A stretch of 50,686 nt of DNA, taken from contig JAEZDC010000064.1 of assembly GCA_023429825.1 (NCBI GenBank), forward strand, positions 1 to 50,686. Direction: 5' to 3'. The notes beneath the pieces were generated by a model that was given only the letters and a program-made list of their open reading frames with translations, was not told where the DNA came from and did no database searches. Origin of the DNA: Bacteroidota bacterium. Its GTDB lineage: Bacteria; Bacteroidota; Bacteroidia; Chitinophagales; Chitinophagaceae. Positions 36,028-44,145 of the stretch are shown here, in pieces. The position numbers and the translations under genes were made by a program. Each line of letters opens with the position of its first letter. Position 1 is the first letter of the stretch.

Positions 36028-36213
36028 TGTACCTGCAACAACTTTACAGGTTCCATTCTTTCTTTTACAATTCTTTATAATTTCTTTATCAAACTACTGG
36101 TAACCTGTTGAAAACAAGAGGAGAGCGTTTTATGATACTCTGGCACCATTCTTTCAATTAGTGTAGAAAATAAATATTCTATGAAACAAATGTACTCATC
36201 AAAAACAAGGATT

Positions 36214-36705
36214 ATGAAAAGCATCTTAGCAAGCTTTGCTTTCATCACGATATTGGCTTCTTGCGGTAACAGTAACAAAGAAGCTGAATTAATGAGAGCG
36301 CAACAAAGAACGATCGACTCATTGAATGCAGTAACTGCGTTCCAGGCTCAGCAGCTTGACCAACAAGAGCAAAAAGAAGAAGAGAAAGTGGCAGCGGCTG
36401 CTTCTACTCAACGTAATTATACATCTACAAGAAGTACAGCAAAGAGATCAACTGCAAGCAAATCGTATTCTTCTAACTCACCTTCTTACGGTACAATACC
36501 TACAGCAACTCAACCAACTCAACAAAAGAAAGGTTGGAGTAACAAAGCTAAAGGTGCTGTGATCGGTGGTGTAGTAGGTGCGGGTGCCGGTGCCATCATC
36601 TCAAAGAATAATAAATGGAAAGGTGGTGTGATCGGTGGTGTACTAGGTGCAGGTGCTGGTTATGGTGTAGGTGCGATATTAGATAACAAGAAGAAAAATC
36701 AATAA
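36214..36705 (+). CDS. Glycine-zipper lipoprotein
   Basis: A 163-residue probable lipoprotein (MKSILASFAFITILASCGN, lipobox LASC). A Gln/Glu coiled-coil stretch (RTIDSLNAVTAFQAQQLDQQ) and a Ser/Thr/Arg linker follow. The end is two glycine-zipper repeats (GAVIGGVVGAGAGAIIS and GGVIGGVLGAGAGYGVGAIL), which can insert in membranes. ATG 36214 gives a classic lipoprotein signal; ATG 36181 adds 11 polar residues. Similar zipper proteins are envelope-stress or osmotic proteins. A terminator follows. Confidence 0.85.
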   Translation: MKSILASFAFITILASCGNSNKEAELMRAQQRTIDSLNAVTAFQAQQLDQQEQKEEEKVAAAASTQRNYTSTRSTAKRSTASKSYSSNSPSYGTIPTATQPTQQKKGWSNKAKGAVIGGVVGAGAGAIISKNNKWKGGVIGGVLGAGAGYGVGAILDNKKKNQ

Positions 36706-36724
36706 GCGTTTTAGTTAACAGAAG

Positions 36725-36750
36725 GGCTGCCAGTAATGGCAGCCTTTTTT
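36725..36750 (+). terminator. Terminator of the glycine-zipper gene
   Basis: Perfect 8-bp stem GGCTGCCA/TGGCAGCC, four-base loop and six T. Confidence 0.9.
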
Positions 36751-36755
36751 ATTTA

Positions 36756-37655
36756 CTAGGGATAAATGTATTGGATCACTTTAGTTCCCATATAATCTCC
36801 GCCTGGATGTTTAGCGGTATAATCTAAATTCAGCCAGGCATTCCCATTCTTATCAGTGTAATAATATAACTGCTTTCCCTTAGCTTCTTTCTTGAAGAGT
36901 GATTTAGTAATGATATTACCTACCGTGTCAATATTATTATGCGAGCCAATGAACAGCTCAGGGTAGATATGACCTTCAATGAAGGTGAGCCTTACTCTTC
37001 CGCCGACAGATTTGATAGCACCTGCCATCAACACAGAATAATCATCGCAATCACCCGCTAATAATTTCACGCTCTCGCTTGCTTTAGCGAAATACTCTTC
37101 GTTCTCCGGGTCGCTAACATAATTCCAGTTGCTGTTGATCTTCTTGAACACTGCTAAACTTTGTATCAATACTCTCACCTGGTCTGCACTGATGTTCTGT
37201 TCTTTCCTGAAATGTTCGTTGATGGCTTCAATGGCGAAGTTTCTAACTGCCTCAGACTTGTAGTCGATCGCTTTTACCACTTCACGGTCGCGGTAGAAAT
37301 TGGTGTAGCTGGTATATTCAAAACTTTCTTTTCCTCTTCCGATTGTCAGACTATTGAAGACATTGCGGCTATCGTTATAAAAGCTGAGCAGATCTTGTCG
37401 TCCGCTATAAAACTGGAAAGTGAACCATGTACCAAAACCAACAAGTAAAATGATAAATGCCACTCTAAGCAACTTAGCCATAAGGAATATCACCGCAAAG
37501 AACAAGACCAGTGCAATGATCTTTTCCAGTTGATTGGGCCAACCCAACTTCGGTAAGTAATCGTAGCTGATCACAAAGATCAACACAGAAACGATGACGC
37601 TGATGAAAGCAAAGAGTATATTAATGAGAGAGAAATAACTTGAGAATTTTTTCAT
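36756..37655 (-). CDS. Membrane protein with transglutaminase-like domain
   Basis: A 299-residue protein. The N-terminus holds two or three transmembrane helices (NILFAFISVIVSVLIFVISY, IIALVLFFAVIFLMAKLLRVAFIILL). The C-terminal soluble part carries a transglutaminase-like Cys-His-Asp set: LLAGDCDDYSVLMAGAIKSVG (Cys), FIEGHIYPE (His) and AWLNLDYTAKHPGG (Asp). Family members act as cysteine proteases or transamidases, often on envelope peptides; no substrate can be named. It runs toward the glycine-zipper gene. Confidence 0.83.
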   Translation of the reverse strand: MKKFSSYFSLINILFAFISVIVSVLIFVISYDYLPKLGWPNQLEKIIALVLFFAVIFLMAKLLRVAFIILLVGFGTWFTFQFYSGRQDLLSFYNDSRNVFNSLTIGRGKESFEYTSYTNFYRDREVVKAIDYKSEAVRNFAIEAINEHFRKEQNISADQVRVLIQSLAVFKKINSNWNYVSDPENEEYFAKASESVKLLAGDCDDYSVLMAGAIKSVGGRVRLTFIEGHIYPELFIGSHNNIDTVGNIITKSLFKKEAKGKQLYYYTDKNGNAWLNLDYTAKHPGGDYMGTKVIQYIYP

Positions 37656-37735
37656 GGACAGGATTTCTGCTCCTAAGCTACCTCCTTATTGTATTTAGAA
37701 AAGGTGAAAGTTCTCTTAACGGGATTAAAAAACTG

Positions 37736-38143
37736 TTATACCTGAGGGGTTGAATTTCTGTCAACAATTCTTTCGATGAATATGATCAGGGGCCAGGCCA
37801 ATAACACACCCACTGCATAACAGATAAGATCAGTTGCAACGAAGCCAACACCCAAAACTAACCTGCCAATGTAAGTACTTCTTATCGCAACCAACCAATC
37901 CCATTGCAATAACTGCTGAAGCTCAACGATAACGCCTGCTGCATACGTAAACAGGCACAGTTTCCATAAAGCTGTACGGGGAAAGAATATCCTGAGCAGG
38001 AAAACAAACATGCCTGCCCAGATCGTATCGCCTGCATACTCCACAACAAAGGGATGAAACCAATGCGGATACTTCCGGGTAGCCAGTGCCAGCCAGGTAC
38101 AAAAGCAAAACAAAGCCAGGTAAACGATCTTCCGCTTCCACAT
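37736..38143 (-). CDS. DUF2809 family membrane protein
   Basis: A 135-residue protein with four hydrophobic helices. The family mark is the ATRKYPHWFHPFVVEYAGDTIWAGMFVFLLR region and a Glu in VIVELQQLLQWDWL. Function is unknown. It has no close operon partner: 80 bases separate it from the next minus-strand gene, and the thiolase gene diverges from it. Confidence 0.82.
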   Translation of the reverse strand: MWKRKIVYLALFCFCTWLALATRKYPHWFHPFVVEYAGDTIWAGMFVFLLRIFFPRTALWKLCLFTYAAGVIVELQQLLQWDWLVAIRSTYIGRLVLGVGFVATDLICYAVGVLLAWPLIIFIERIVDRNSTPQV

Positions 38144-38196
38144 GCGCTAAAGCTAAGGGGTTGAGAGCAAGATCGAATAGCAATAACTGGTAGTAG

Positions 38197-38226
38197 TTTG
38201 ATGAAAACTAACAAACGTTATCTTTG
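38197..38226 (+). promoter_or_regulatory. Promoter of the thiolase gene
   Basis: TTTG at 38197-38200, an 18-base spacer and TATCTTTG at 38219-38226, the best consensus promoter in the window. The ATG is 18 bases further on. Confidence 0.75.
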
Positions 38227-38244
38227 CGACCTTAATAAAAATCA

Positions 38245-39426
38245 ATGAGCAATAGAATTGTTTACATCGTTTCAGCCGTAAGAACCCCAATGGGAAGTTT
38301 TGGTGGTGTTTTAAAAGATCTGACCGCTACACAACTGGGTGCAGCCGCCATTAAAGCCGCTGTAGAGAGAGCGGGAATACAACCAGAACAGGTAGAAGAA
38401 GTATTGATGGGTAATGTGATACAGGCAAACGTAGGACAAGCACCTGCCAGACAAGCTGCAAAGTTTGCCGGCCTGCCTGATAATGTTGTAGCCACTACCG
38501 TGAATAAAGTTTGTGCAAGTGGAATGAAAGCGATCGCTCAAGGTGCACAAAGCATTTTATTGGGTGATGCGGATATCATTGTTGCAGGTGGAATGGAGAG
38601 CATGAGCAATGTTCCTTTTTATGTTCCGAACCTGAGATGGGGGAATAAATATGGCAATACGAATTTGATCGATGGCCTGGCGAAAGATGGTTTGACTGAT
38701 GTATACGGCAACATGGCGATGGGATGTTGTGCAGATGCATGTGCAGCAGATAACAAGATCAGCCGTGAAGAACAGGATGCATTTGCAATCGAAAGCTACA
38801 AGAGAAGCCAGGGCGCATGGGAGAATGGAAAGTTCAAAGATGAAGTAGTGCCTGTAACGATCGCTTCTAAGAAAGGTGATACAGTAGTAGATAAAGACGA
38901 AGAGCCATGGAATGTGAAGTTTGATAAGATCGCAGGATTGAAAGCTGCATTCACCAAAGAAGGAACTGTTACTGCAGCCAATGCAAGTACCATGAACGAT
39001 GGTGCTGCTGCAGTTGTATTGATGAGTAAGCAAAAAGCAGATGATTTGGGCATTAAACCAATCGCTATCATAAGAAGTTACGCAGACGCTGAACAAGCAC
39101 CGGATCAATTTACGATGACACCATCTTTAGCTGTACCGAAAGCGGTGCAGAAAGCAGGTATACAAATGAGCGAAGTTGATTTTGTAGAGTTGAATGAAGC
39201 GTTCTCCGTGGTGGGTATTGCCAATACAAGGAAGATGAATTTAGATCCTGCGAAAGTGAATGTACATGGCGGTGCGGTTTCATTGGGTCACCCGTTAGGT
39301 GCCAGTGGTGCGAGGATCATTGTTACGCTGATCAATGTGTTGAAGCAAAACGGAGGTAAGATCGGTGCAGCAGGAATTTGTAATGGTGGTGGCGGAGCGA
39401 GTGCGATGGTGATCGAATTAGCGTAA
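38245..39426 (+). CDS. Acetyl-CoA C-acetyltransferase (thiolase)
   Basis: Condenses or cleaves acyl-CoA: two acetyl-CoA to acetoacetyl-CoA, or the last step of beta-oxidation. Active-site residues are complete: Cys90 in NKVCASGMKAI, His349 in SLGHPLGASGARI and Cys379 in ICNGGGGASAM. The length of 393 is standard for the AtoB/PhaA branch. It has its own strong promoter and terminator and no fatty-acid-oxidation neighbours, so degradative versus biosynthetic role is open. Confidence 0.95.
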   Translation: MSNRIVYIVSAVRTPMGSFGGVLKDLTATQLGAAAIKAAVERAGIQPEQVEEVLMGNVIQANVGQAPARQAAKFAGLPDNVVATTVNKVCASGMKAIAQGAQSILLGDADIIVAGGMESMSNVPFYVPNLRWGNKYGNTNLIDGLAKDGLTDVYGNMAMGCCADACAADNKISREEQDAFAIESYKRSQGAWENGKFKDEVVPVTIASKKGDTVVDKDEEPWNVKFDKIAGLKAAFTKEGTVTAANASTMNDGAAAVVLMSKQKADDLGIKPIAIIRSYADAEQAPDQFTMTPSLAVPKAVQKAGIQMSEVDFVELNEAFSVVGIANTRKMNLDPAKVNVHGGAVSLGHPLGASGARIIVTLINVLKQNGGKIGAAGICNGGGGASAMVIELA

Positions 39427-39449
39427 TTATTCTATATCTTAACTGGAAG

Positions 39450-39475
39450 GCAACGGGGATGACTCGTTGCTTTTT
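39450..39475 (+). terminator. Terminator of the thiolase gene
   Basis: 6-bp stem GCAACG/CGTTGC with a nine-base loop and five T. Confidence 0.7.
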
Positions 39476-39541
39476 AGTTTCGGGGGTAGTAGCATGTAAC
39501 TGCCAGGTATCTCGGTCGTACCTGGGCCGGGCCTGGGTTTG

Positions 39542-39570
39542 CTCTGCTTCGCTGCTACGGCGAAGCAGAG
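39542..39570. repeat. 11-bp perfect inverted repeat
   Basis: CTCTGCTTCGC and GCGAAGCAGAG separated by seven bases. No T-run follows, so it is not a simple terminator. Confidence 0.7.
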
Positions 39571-39614
39571 GAGACTTAGGGTAGACTTTGGTGCGAGGCA
39601 AACCCTAACAAAAG

Positions 39615-39669
39615 TCCCTATAAGATCCCTATAACATCCCTATAAGGTCCCTATAATGTTCCTGTAAAG
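39615..39669. repeat. 5 x 11-base tandem repeat (TCCCTATAAnn)
   Basis: Units TCCCTATAAGA, TCCCTATAACA, TCCCTATAAGG, TCCCTATAATG and a diverged TTCCTGTAAAG. Nine bases are fixed and two vary in each of the first four units. Related to the repeat at 10212. Confidence 0.85.
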
Positions 39670-39883
39670 CGAGCTGCAAATTCTTTCTTCAAACGAGAAG
39701 GGTAAGCAAAAAATGTATCTTTTCTTTTATAGGATGGCAAACAATGATGATCACGGATTACATGAATTGCATGGATATCATTCGTGTAAACCTGTGCAAT
39801 TCGTGACAAATGTTGCCAATGACCTCCATCTGTCTCCTAAGTATTTCCTGTTTTTTCGTATATTGAGATAGAATTTCAACCCA

Positions 39884-40579
39884 ATGGCTAAACTCAATAA
39901 AGGACTGATCAACATCAGTGGCACACTCGGCGGTATAACCCTTGTACAGACCCGCACCGGCCCGGTCGCAAGAGCACGGAGAGGTACGCACAAACCCGCT
40001 ACCTGCAACGAGAAATTACAACGCGAAAACAAGCGGAATAATATTGTGAACACACCCGCCAAACGGGTGAATGATGTTTTGCTAGCATACGCGAAAGATT
40101 TTAAAAAGAGTAACCTGTGGAGCGACCTGCTTTCTAAAGTGCGGCAATGTTCCAGTGATGTATTCATTGACCTGTTGCGAACGATGGAAGGAACGGAAGC
40201 CAATCCACGTTATCCGTTCAGTAAAATATTACCATGTGCATCTGCGGAGGTGAATGTTCACAAGGGCGTGATCACGCTGGCGATGCACCTGCGTGGTGCA
40301 CCTGTATTTGCAATGACACAGAAACCTGTGCAATATTGCATTGAATGGCATGTATTGTTCATCGATGATGAACGTGCAGCATTACCCGAGGAAACCATTA
40401 ACAGCGGGTGGATGGATATTGCGCAACCATTACAAAAGTTTGAAACGAGTTTTGAAATACCGGTGATGGCAAAGTATTACGTGGTGTTTGCAAAGGTGCA
40501 GGGAGGAAAAGGTGAGCAATTCATGGAAGATAGGAGAGCGATGGGAGTAAGGGTAATGAAGGTGGGAGAGGTGGGGTGA
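39884..40579 (+). CDS. Hypothetical protein (231 aa)
   Basis: Not assigned to a firm family. The N-terminus (MAKLNKGLINISGTLGG) resembles the start of Bacteroidota DUF6266-type proteins, where a similar Lys/Gly-rich beta segment is followed by a predicted Ig-like fold; that resemblance is from memory and weak. The C-terminal half has alternating beta strands (VITLAMHLRG, EIPVMAKYYVVFAKVQGG). No signal peptide or transmembrane segment. It lies just before the cassette array but is not bounded by cassette ends. Confidence 0.7.
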   Translation: MAKLNKGLINISGTLGGITLVQTRTGPVARARRGTHKPATCNEKLQRENKRNNIVNTPAKRVNDVLLAYAKDFKKSNLWSDLLSKVRQCSSDVFIDLLRTMEGTEANPRYPFSKILPCASAEVNVHKGVITLAMHLRGAPVFAMTQKPVQYCIEWHVLFIDDERAALPEETINSGWMDIAQPLQKFETSFEIPVMAKYYVVFAKVQGGKGEQFMEDRRAMGVRVMKVGEVG

Positions 40580-40828
40580 GTGAATGGGCGTTGCTTTGTT
40601 TGATCATTTATAAATTGTTCTCATGTTTAGAACAATAAAGCACGGAGTCGGCTGTGCCAGACCCTGGGGCGGAAAGTCCGCTAAACAAACTGGATTGGTA
40701 ATTTCGTTTTATGATATAGAACATTACTATCTACATAAAAAAACGAAATATAAAAGTATTGATAGTGAAGGGGATGGGGTTTGGCGAGTTTCGTATATTT
40801 ATGCGTTACCGGTAATACATAGTGACAC

Positions 40829-41209
40829 ATGCATCCAGATAAAATCAGAAGTGTTTTTGCATTATCATCTCAAGACAGATATGGGTATTTTATAAGACAA
40901 GTTGCAGATTCTGAAATGGTATGGGTAATTAAAGACGGACAGAAATATCCTACTGTTGGCAATAATGATGAACAGATTATTATCCCAGTTTTTCCAGAAC
41001 TCGACTTTGCAAGTTTTTTTGTCAAGGACGATTGGAAAAACTACACTGTTGACAAAATTGAAGTGCATGATTTTATCGAACTACTCGACGATTTACAAGA
41101 GCAAAATATTGCGGTCGCAGGTTTCCCTAACAAAGACTTTAATTCAGTAGTTGTTACTGCCGACGAGATGAAAAGTCACTTGTTACATGAATTACAACAG
41201 TACGAATGA
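40829..41209 (+). CDS. DUF2750 domain protein (cassette gene)
   Basis: A 126-residue cytosolic protein. The order YFIRQVADSEMVWVIKDGQ, IIPVFPELDFASFF, WKNYTVDKIEVHDFIELLDDL and VAGFPNKDFNSVVVTADEM matches the DUF2750 family, whose function is unknown. The cassette starts at GTTACCGGTA (40805) and its 3' end CTACTACCGCTAAC is complementary to it at nine of ten positions. A longer ORF starting at 40623 in another frame overlaps it and is not supported. Confidence 0.8.
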   Translation: MHPDKIRSVFALSSQDRYGYFIRQVADSEMVWVIKDGQKYPTVGNNDEQIIIPVFPELDFASFFVKDDWKNYTVDKIEVHDFIELLDDLQEQNIAVAGFPNKDFNSVVVTADEMKSHLLHELQQYE

Positions 41210-41218
41210 CAACTACTA

Positions 41219-41352
41219 CCGCTAACATCGGTTTTGCAATATGGTGGCTGCTGAATAAGTGCTGAACGATTGTGTACTATTGAACTTTAGTAATAAATTT
41301 AAACTGACGGACGCGGAATGCCACCACATCGAAAAGCCGTGAAACGTTGCAA
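41219..41352 (+). repeat. attC-like site 1
   Basis: Left core CCGCTAAC (41219-41226). Inner stem arm CGGTTTTGCAATATGGTGGC (41229-41248) pairs with GCCACCACATCGAAAAGCCG (41320-41339). The right core GTTGCAA (41346-41352) departs from GTTRRRY at one position. Its central spacer carries TTG-N21-TAAATTTA (41270-41301), a possible promoter. It is very similar to sites 4 and 8. Confidence 0.8.
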
Positions 41353-41358
41353 ACCTTC

Positions 41359-42423
41359 ATGAAAAAAATCTTTACTGTTATTGCAATGCTTTGCTCACTG
41401 ACCTCTTTCAGTCAGTATGGATCAGCATCTTGGCCTGAATTCTTTTTTGGGCGGCAGCCAAGTGCAAGAGCTGAAGCAATGGGAAAGAGCTATGTTGCGA
41501 TAGATGGGGATCTTGCAACCGTTCACTTTAATCCTGCAGGCATTTCGTCAATAAGCAATCTGGAATTCAATTACTCCCACACCCCACCGAACTACTATTT
41601 TACGAAAGGCTATTACACCTTCTACGCTTTTGGTTACAAACAAAGCAAATACCTTCAATTGGCTCTTTCTCATTTTCGTTTTGACTTTGGTAGAACGCAA
41701 GTTGCTAACGCCACCAAAACTCCTTTTACAGAGACATACACTTTGACTTTATCTTCCGAACCAATTAATAAGTTGTTTGTTGGGGCGAATGCGAGATACT
41801 TTGTTTGGCAACCTGGTATTGACAGAGCTTCAACAACACTTTATTTTGATTTCGGTCTATTAAAAAAAATACCACTGTCGAAAGGGAGATTGTCTCAATC
41901 AGTGAATATTGGAGCTAGTATTCAGAACCTTAACTGCTCACATATAGACGCTACTTTCAATGGAACAGAAACCAGATACGAACTACCAGTTATAACAAGA
42001 TATGGAGCCAGCTATCGAGCCTGTCTGGGTAACCATTTTTTTCTAGACTCCTCTAGTACATTTCAAATGTTAGTGCAAAGTGAATATCAAGATGTACTAA
42101 ACTCCAAACATAGATCGGCGATAAAAGTTGCCGCAGAACTTTTAATTCTCGAAATCCTCGCCGTACGAACAGGTTATTACAGCGAAAGTGTTGACAATTT
42201 CGGCTTTCCGGATAATAACAAAAGTAAAATTGAAAGCATTACCTATGGACTCGGGCTGCAACTTCCACTCTACAAGAAGATGAAAATACCATTACAAATA
42301 AATCTTGACTACACCTCACTACCTCAAGTAAATCACTCAATAGTATTAAATGACGCAGGCAAATTCAGCACCTACAGCGTACGACTGTCATTCATTTCTA
42401 AGAAGACAAAAAACTACCGCTAA
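41359..42423 (+). CDS. PorV/PorQ-family outer-membrane protein (cassette gene)
   Basis: A 354-residue beta-barrel protein. A signal peptide (MKKIFTVIAMLCSLTSFSQ) precedes the PorV/PorQ-type start (FGRQPSARAEAMGKSYVAIDGDLATVHFNPAGISS). Long beta hairpins follow to RLSFISKKTKN. This is a Bacteroidota envelope family linked to the type IX system, which makes it unusual cassette cargo. ATG 41359 is chosen; the TTG upstream lies inside the attC core. The stop codon overlaps the next attC left core (CCGCTAAC). Confidence 0.85.
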   Translation: MKKIFTVIAMLCSLTSFSQYGSASWPEFFFGRQPSARAEAMGKSYVAIDGDLATVHFNPAGISSISNLEFNYSHTPPNYYFTKGYYTFYAFGYKQSKYLQLALSHFRFDFGRTQVANATKTPFTETYTLTLSSEPINKLFVGANARYFVWQPGIDRASTTLYFDFGLLKKIPLSKGRLSQSVNIGASIQNLNCSHIDATFNGTETRYELPVITRYGASYRACLGNHFFLDSSSTFQMLVQSEYQDVLNSKHRSAIKVAAELLILEILAVRTGYYSESVDNFGFPDNNKSKIESITYGLGLQLPLYKKMKIPLQINLDYTSLPQVNHSIVLNDAGKFSTYSVRLSFISKKTKNYR

Positions 42424-42581
42424 CAGTGCATTTGCGATACCATGGCTGGACGTTGGGGCAATCAGCTGCCGCTCTTGGTTATTAGTTCTTAACTTCAGCA
42501 TCTGGTTTTCAATTTAACATTTGTACCAGGCTGACATTTCGCCGTTGCCATGCCATCGCAAATGCTTTAAGCTTAGCAGTA
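42417..42581 (+). repeat. attC-like site 2
   Basis: Left core CCGCTAAC (42417-42424, includes the stop of the preceding gene). Stem arm GCATTTGCGATACCATGGC (42428-42446) pairs with GCCATGCCATCGCAAATGC (42547-42565). The right boundary reads CTTAGCAGTA (42572-42581), a variant of GTTAGCAGTA. The spacer (TTTTCAATTTAACATTTG) also appears next to 47545. Confidence 0.78.
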
Positions 42582-42586
42582 ATTAA

Positions 42587-43240
42587 ATGAGACCTTTTCT
42601 TCTATCAACGATTTCTTTGATTTGTGTGCTGTCCTGCAATGGTCAAAGGACAAATGCGGTTACATCAACAAACAGGTATCAAATGGCTGACATTCCGAAC
42701 ATAGTTTCATTTCTTAAATACAATGATTTCGACAAATTTCTTGACACCGTTTTTAAGCCTGGTAACGGTTTGACTATGGACAATTATAGAAACAATCGTT
42801 CGAGACTATTCTTGGAAACTTTTTCCAATGGTAAACGTTTATTACAAGATTCAGCACTTCATGCGGGGATGTCTACACCTTGCAATTGCTGGTTGTATAA
42901 CGATACCTTAAACATCAAGATTGCTATTGGAATGTTTGGAGGAATGGGCTATAATATCAAACTTTATAAAGATGGCTTCAGCTCATTAGCGTTGCTATAT
43001 ATTGACGATGTAAAACCGTTTAAATACAAGCTCAGTGATAAGGATTTCACTAATCAACTCTTTCTTCGTAGTATAGAACAAACTTTAATCGTTGACAAGA
43101 AGCCAACCTTTAAAGGAGGCCAGCAATTGACAGGTTATCTAACTTTCACTACACCGCTTTGGTACGAAAATTCTTGGGGAAGTAACATCGACACGAACTA
43201 TGCAAGAGGACGGATTTATTTTACTTGTGCGACAAAATAG
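42587..43240 (+). CDS. Hypothetical lipoprotein (cassette gene)
   Basis: A 217-residue protein with lipoprotein signal MRPFLLSTISLICVLSCNGQ (lipobox VLSC). No domain is recognised. The mature part is mixed alpha/beta, with aromatic-rich segments (STPCNCWLYNDTLNIKIAIG, GYLTFTTPLWYENSWG). The final residues suggest an all-beta end. The cassette runs from CTTAGCAGTA (42572) to CTACTGCTAAC (43247-43257), and the two ends are reverse complements over nine bases. Confidence 0.78.
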   Translation: MRPFLLSTISLICVLSCNGQRTNAVTSTNRYQMADIPNIVSFLKYNDFDKFLDTVFKPGNGLTMDNYRNNRSRLFLETFSNGKRLLQDSALHAGMSTPCNCWLYNDTLNIKIAIGMFGGMGYNIKLYKDGFSSLALLYIDDVKPFKYKLSDKDFTNQLFLRSIEQTLIVDKKPTFKGGQQLTGYLTFTTPLWYENSWGSNIDTNYARGRIYFTCATK

Positions 43241-43246
43241 AGACAA

Positions 43247-43447
43247 CTACTGCTAACAAAGTATTGCCAAAAGCGGGGCTGAAGCAATGAATATCAACTG
43301 TTTTCGCTAATCTGCTTTAGTACCAGCCGACCGGCTTCGCTCAGTCATTTTTGAGTGATGGAGCTGCGGCAATTCTATTTAACTTTAGTTGCCAAGCTGG
43401 ACGTTATAAAATATCCCGCCTTCGGCAATACCTTAACGTTAAGCGCA
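43247..43447 (+). repeat. attC-like site 3
   Basis: Left core CTACTGCTAAC (43247-43257). Arm AGTATTGCCAAAAGCGGGGC (43260-43279) pairs with ATCCCGCCTTCGGCAATAC (43413-43431). Right core GTTAAGC (43438-43444) fits GTTRRRY exactly. Large central spacer of about 130 bases, with a secondary hairpin (GACCGGCTTCGCTC and neighbours). Confidence 0.8.
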
Positions 43448-43452
43448 ATCCA

Positions 43453-43974
43453 ATGAAAGGCCCTCTTTATATATTTCTTTGGTTGACACTTTTCTCATGT
43501 AGATCAAATGAAACTGATAATTATTCTCATATTGACACATCTCAATCTGCCAACCAAAGTGATACAGTAGTAAAGCGACACTTCCCCGTTGCAATCGATT
43601 TTGACAAGTATCGCATTGACATATCTCAGTCTAAAAAGATAACGATCAATTTATCAAGCAATCCCACCGCCAGGCAATTTCGTTCAGCAATTGATTCTTC
43701 GATCGACAAACAAGGGACGAACTTTGCAGGACACTATAATCTGGTTCGATGGGGTTGCGGAACAAGTTGCATTAACGGAGCTATTACCGACATGAAAACG
43801 GGAAAAGTTTATGACTTGCCTCCTGCCACTTTAGATTATAAGTTTAGAAATGACAGCAGATTGTTGGTTGTAAATCCACCGGATGATTCAGGCTATTTTG
43901 AAGATTGCGGATACTGCGAACCTGAGTTATGGATATGGAATGAAAGAATAAAAAAATTCGAAAAGCAAAAGTAA
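43453..43974 (+). CDS. Hypothetical lipoprotein (cassette gene)
   Basis: A 173-residue protein with signal MKGPLYIFLWLTLFSCRSN (lipobox LFSC). The core segment NFAGHYNLVRWGCGTSCINGAITDMKTGKVYDLP, with two Cys in WGCGTSC, is a recurrent motif of small secreted proteins of unknown function. ATG 43453 follows the attC right core by nine bases. The cassette starts GTTAAGCGCA and ends TGCGCTTAAC, a perfect 10-base complement. Confidence 0.8.
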   Translation: MKGPLYIFLWLTLFSCRSNETDNYSHIDTSQSANQSDTVVKRHFPVAIDFDKYRIDISQSKKITINLSSNPTARQFRSAIDSSIDKQGTNFAGHYNLVRWGCGTSCINGAITDMKTGKVYDLPPATLDYKFRNDSRLLVVNPPDDSGYFEDCGYCEPELWIWNERIKKFEKQK

Positions 43975-43975
43975 C

Positions 43976-44115
43976 TGCGCTTAACATCGGTTTGCAATAT
44001 GGTGGCTGCTGAATAAGTGCTGAACGATTGTACTACTATTGAACTTTAGTAATAAATTTAATCTGACGGAACGCGGAGTACCACCACATCGCAAAGGTGT
44101 GAAACGTTAGGTGCA
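43976..44115 (+). repeat. attC-like site 4
   Basis: Left core TGCGCTTAAC (43976-43985; GCTTAAC fits RYYYAAC exactly). Arm CGGTTTGCAATATGGTGGC (43988-44006) pairs with ACCACCACATCGCAAAGG (44080-44097). Right core GTTAGGT (44106-44112) fits GTTRRRY exactly. This is the most canonical site in the array and is nearly identical in its spacer to site 1. Confidence 0.86.
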
Positions 44116-44145
44116 AATGAACTTCGAACCTCTAAACACCCAAAC

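Larger units (their letters stand above)
39476..39883. other. Intergenic region with a hairpin and 11-base repeats
   Basis: About 400 bases without a convincing gene. It contains an 11-bp perfect hairpin (39542-39570) and five 11-base tandem repeats (39615-39669). ORFs on the minus strand here look accidental. Confidence 0.5.

Noticed and set aside
38557..39108. 183-codon frame antisense to the thiolase gene
   Set aside because: Shadow of a highly conserved gene; composition rich in Cys, His and Ile is typical of antisense frames.
40669..40681. GGCGGAAAGTCCGC, reminiscent of the RNase P RNA GGAAAGTCC motif
   Set aside because: The rest of the P RNA core is absent around it; it is just a short palindrome.
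40681..40811. A further attC before the DUF2750 cassette (CCGCTAAAC to GTTACC)
   Set aside because: The core words are plausible, but no inner stem pairs the two sides; the only inverted repeat there (40701-40749) is local.
40623..40895. 90-codon frame upstream of the DUF2750 gene
   Set aside because: Overlaps the better-supported DUF2750 gene in another frame and crosses the cassette boundary at 40805; no domain recognised.
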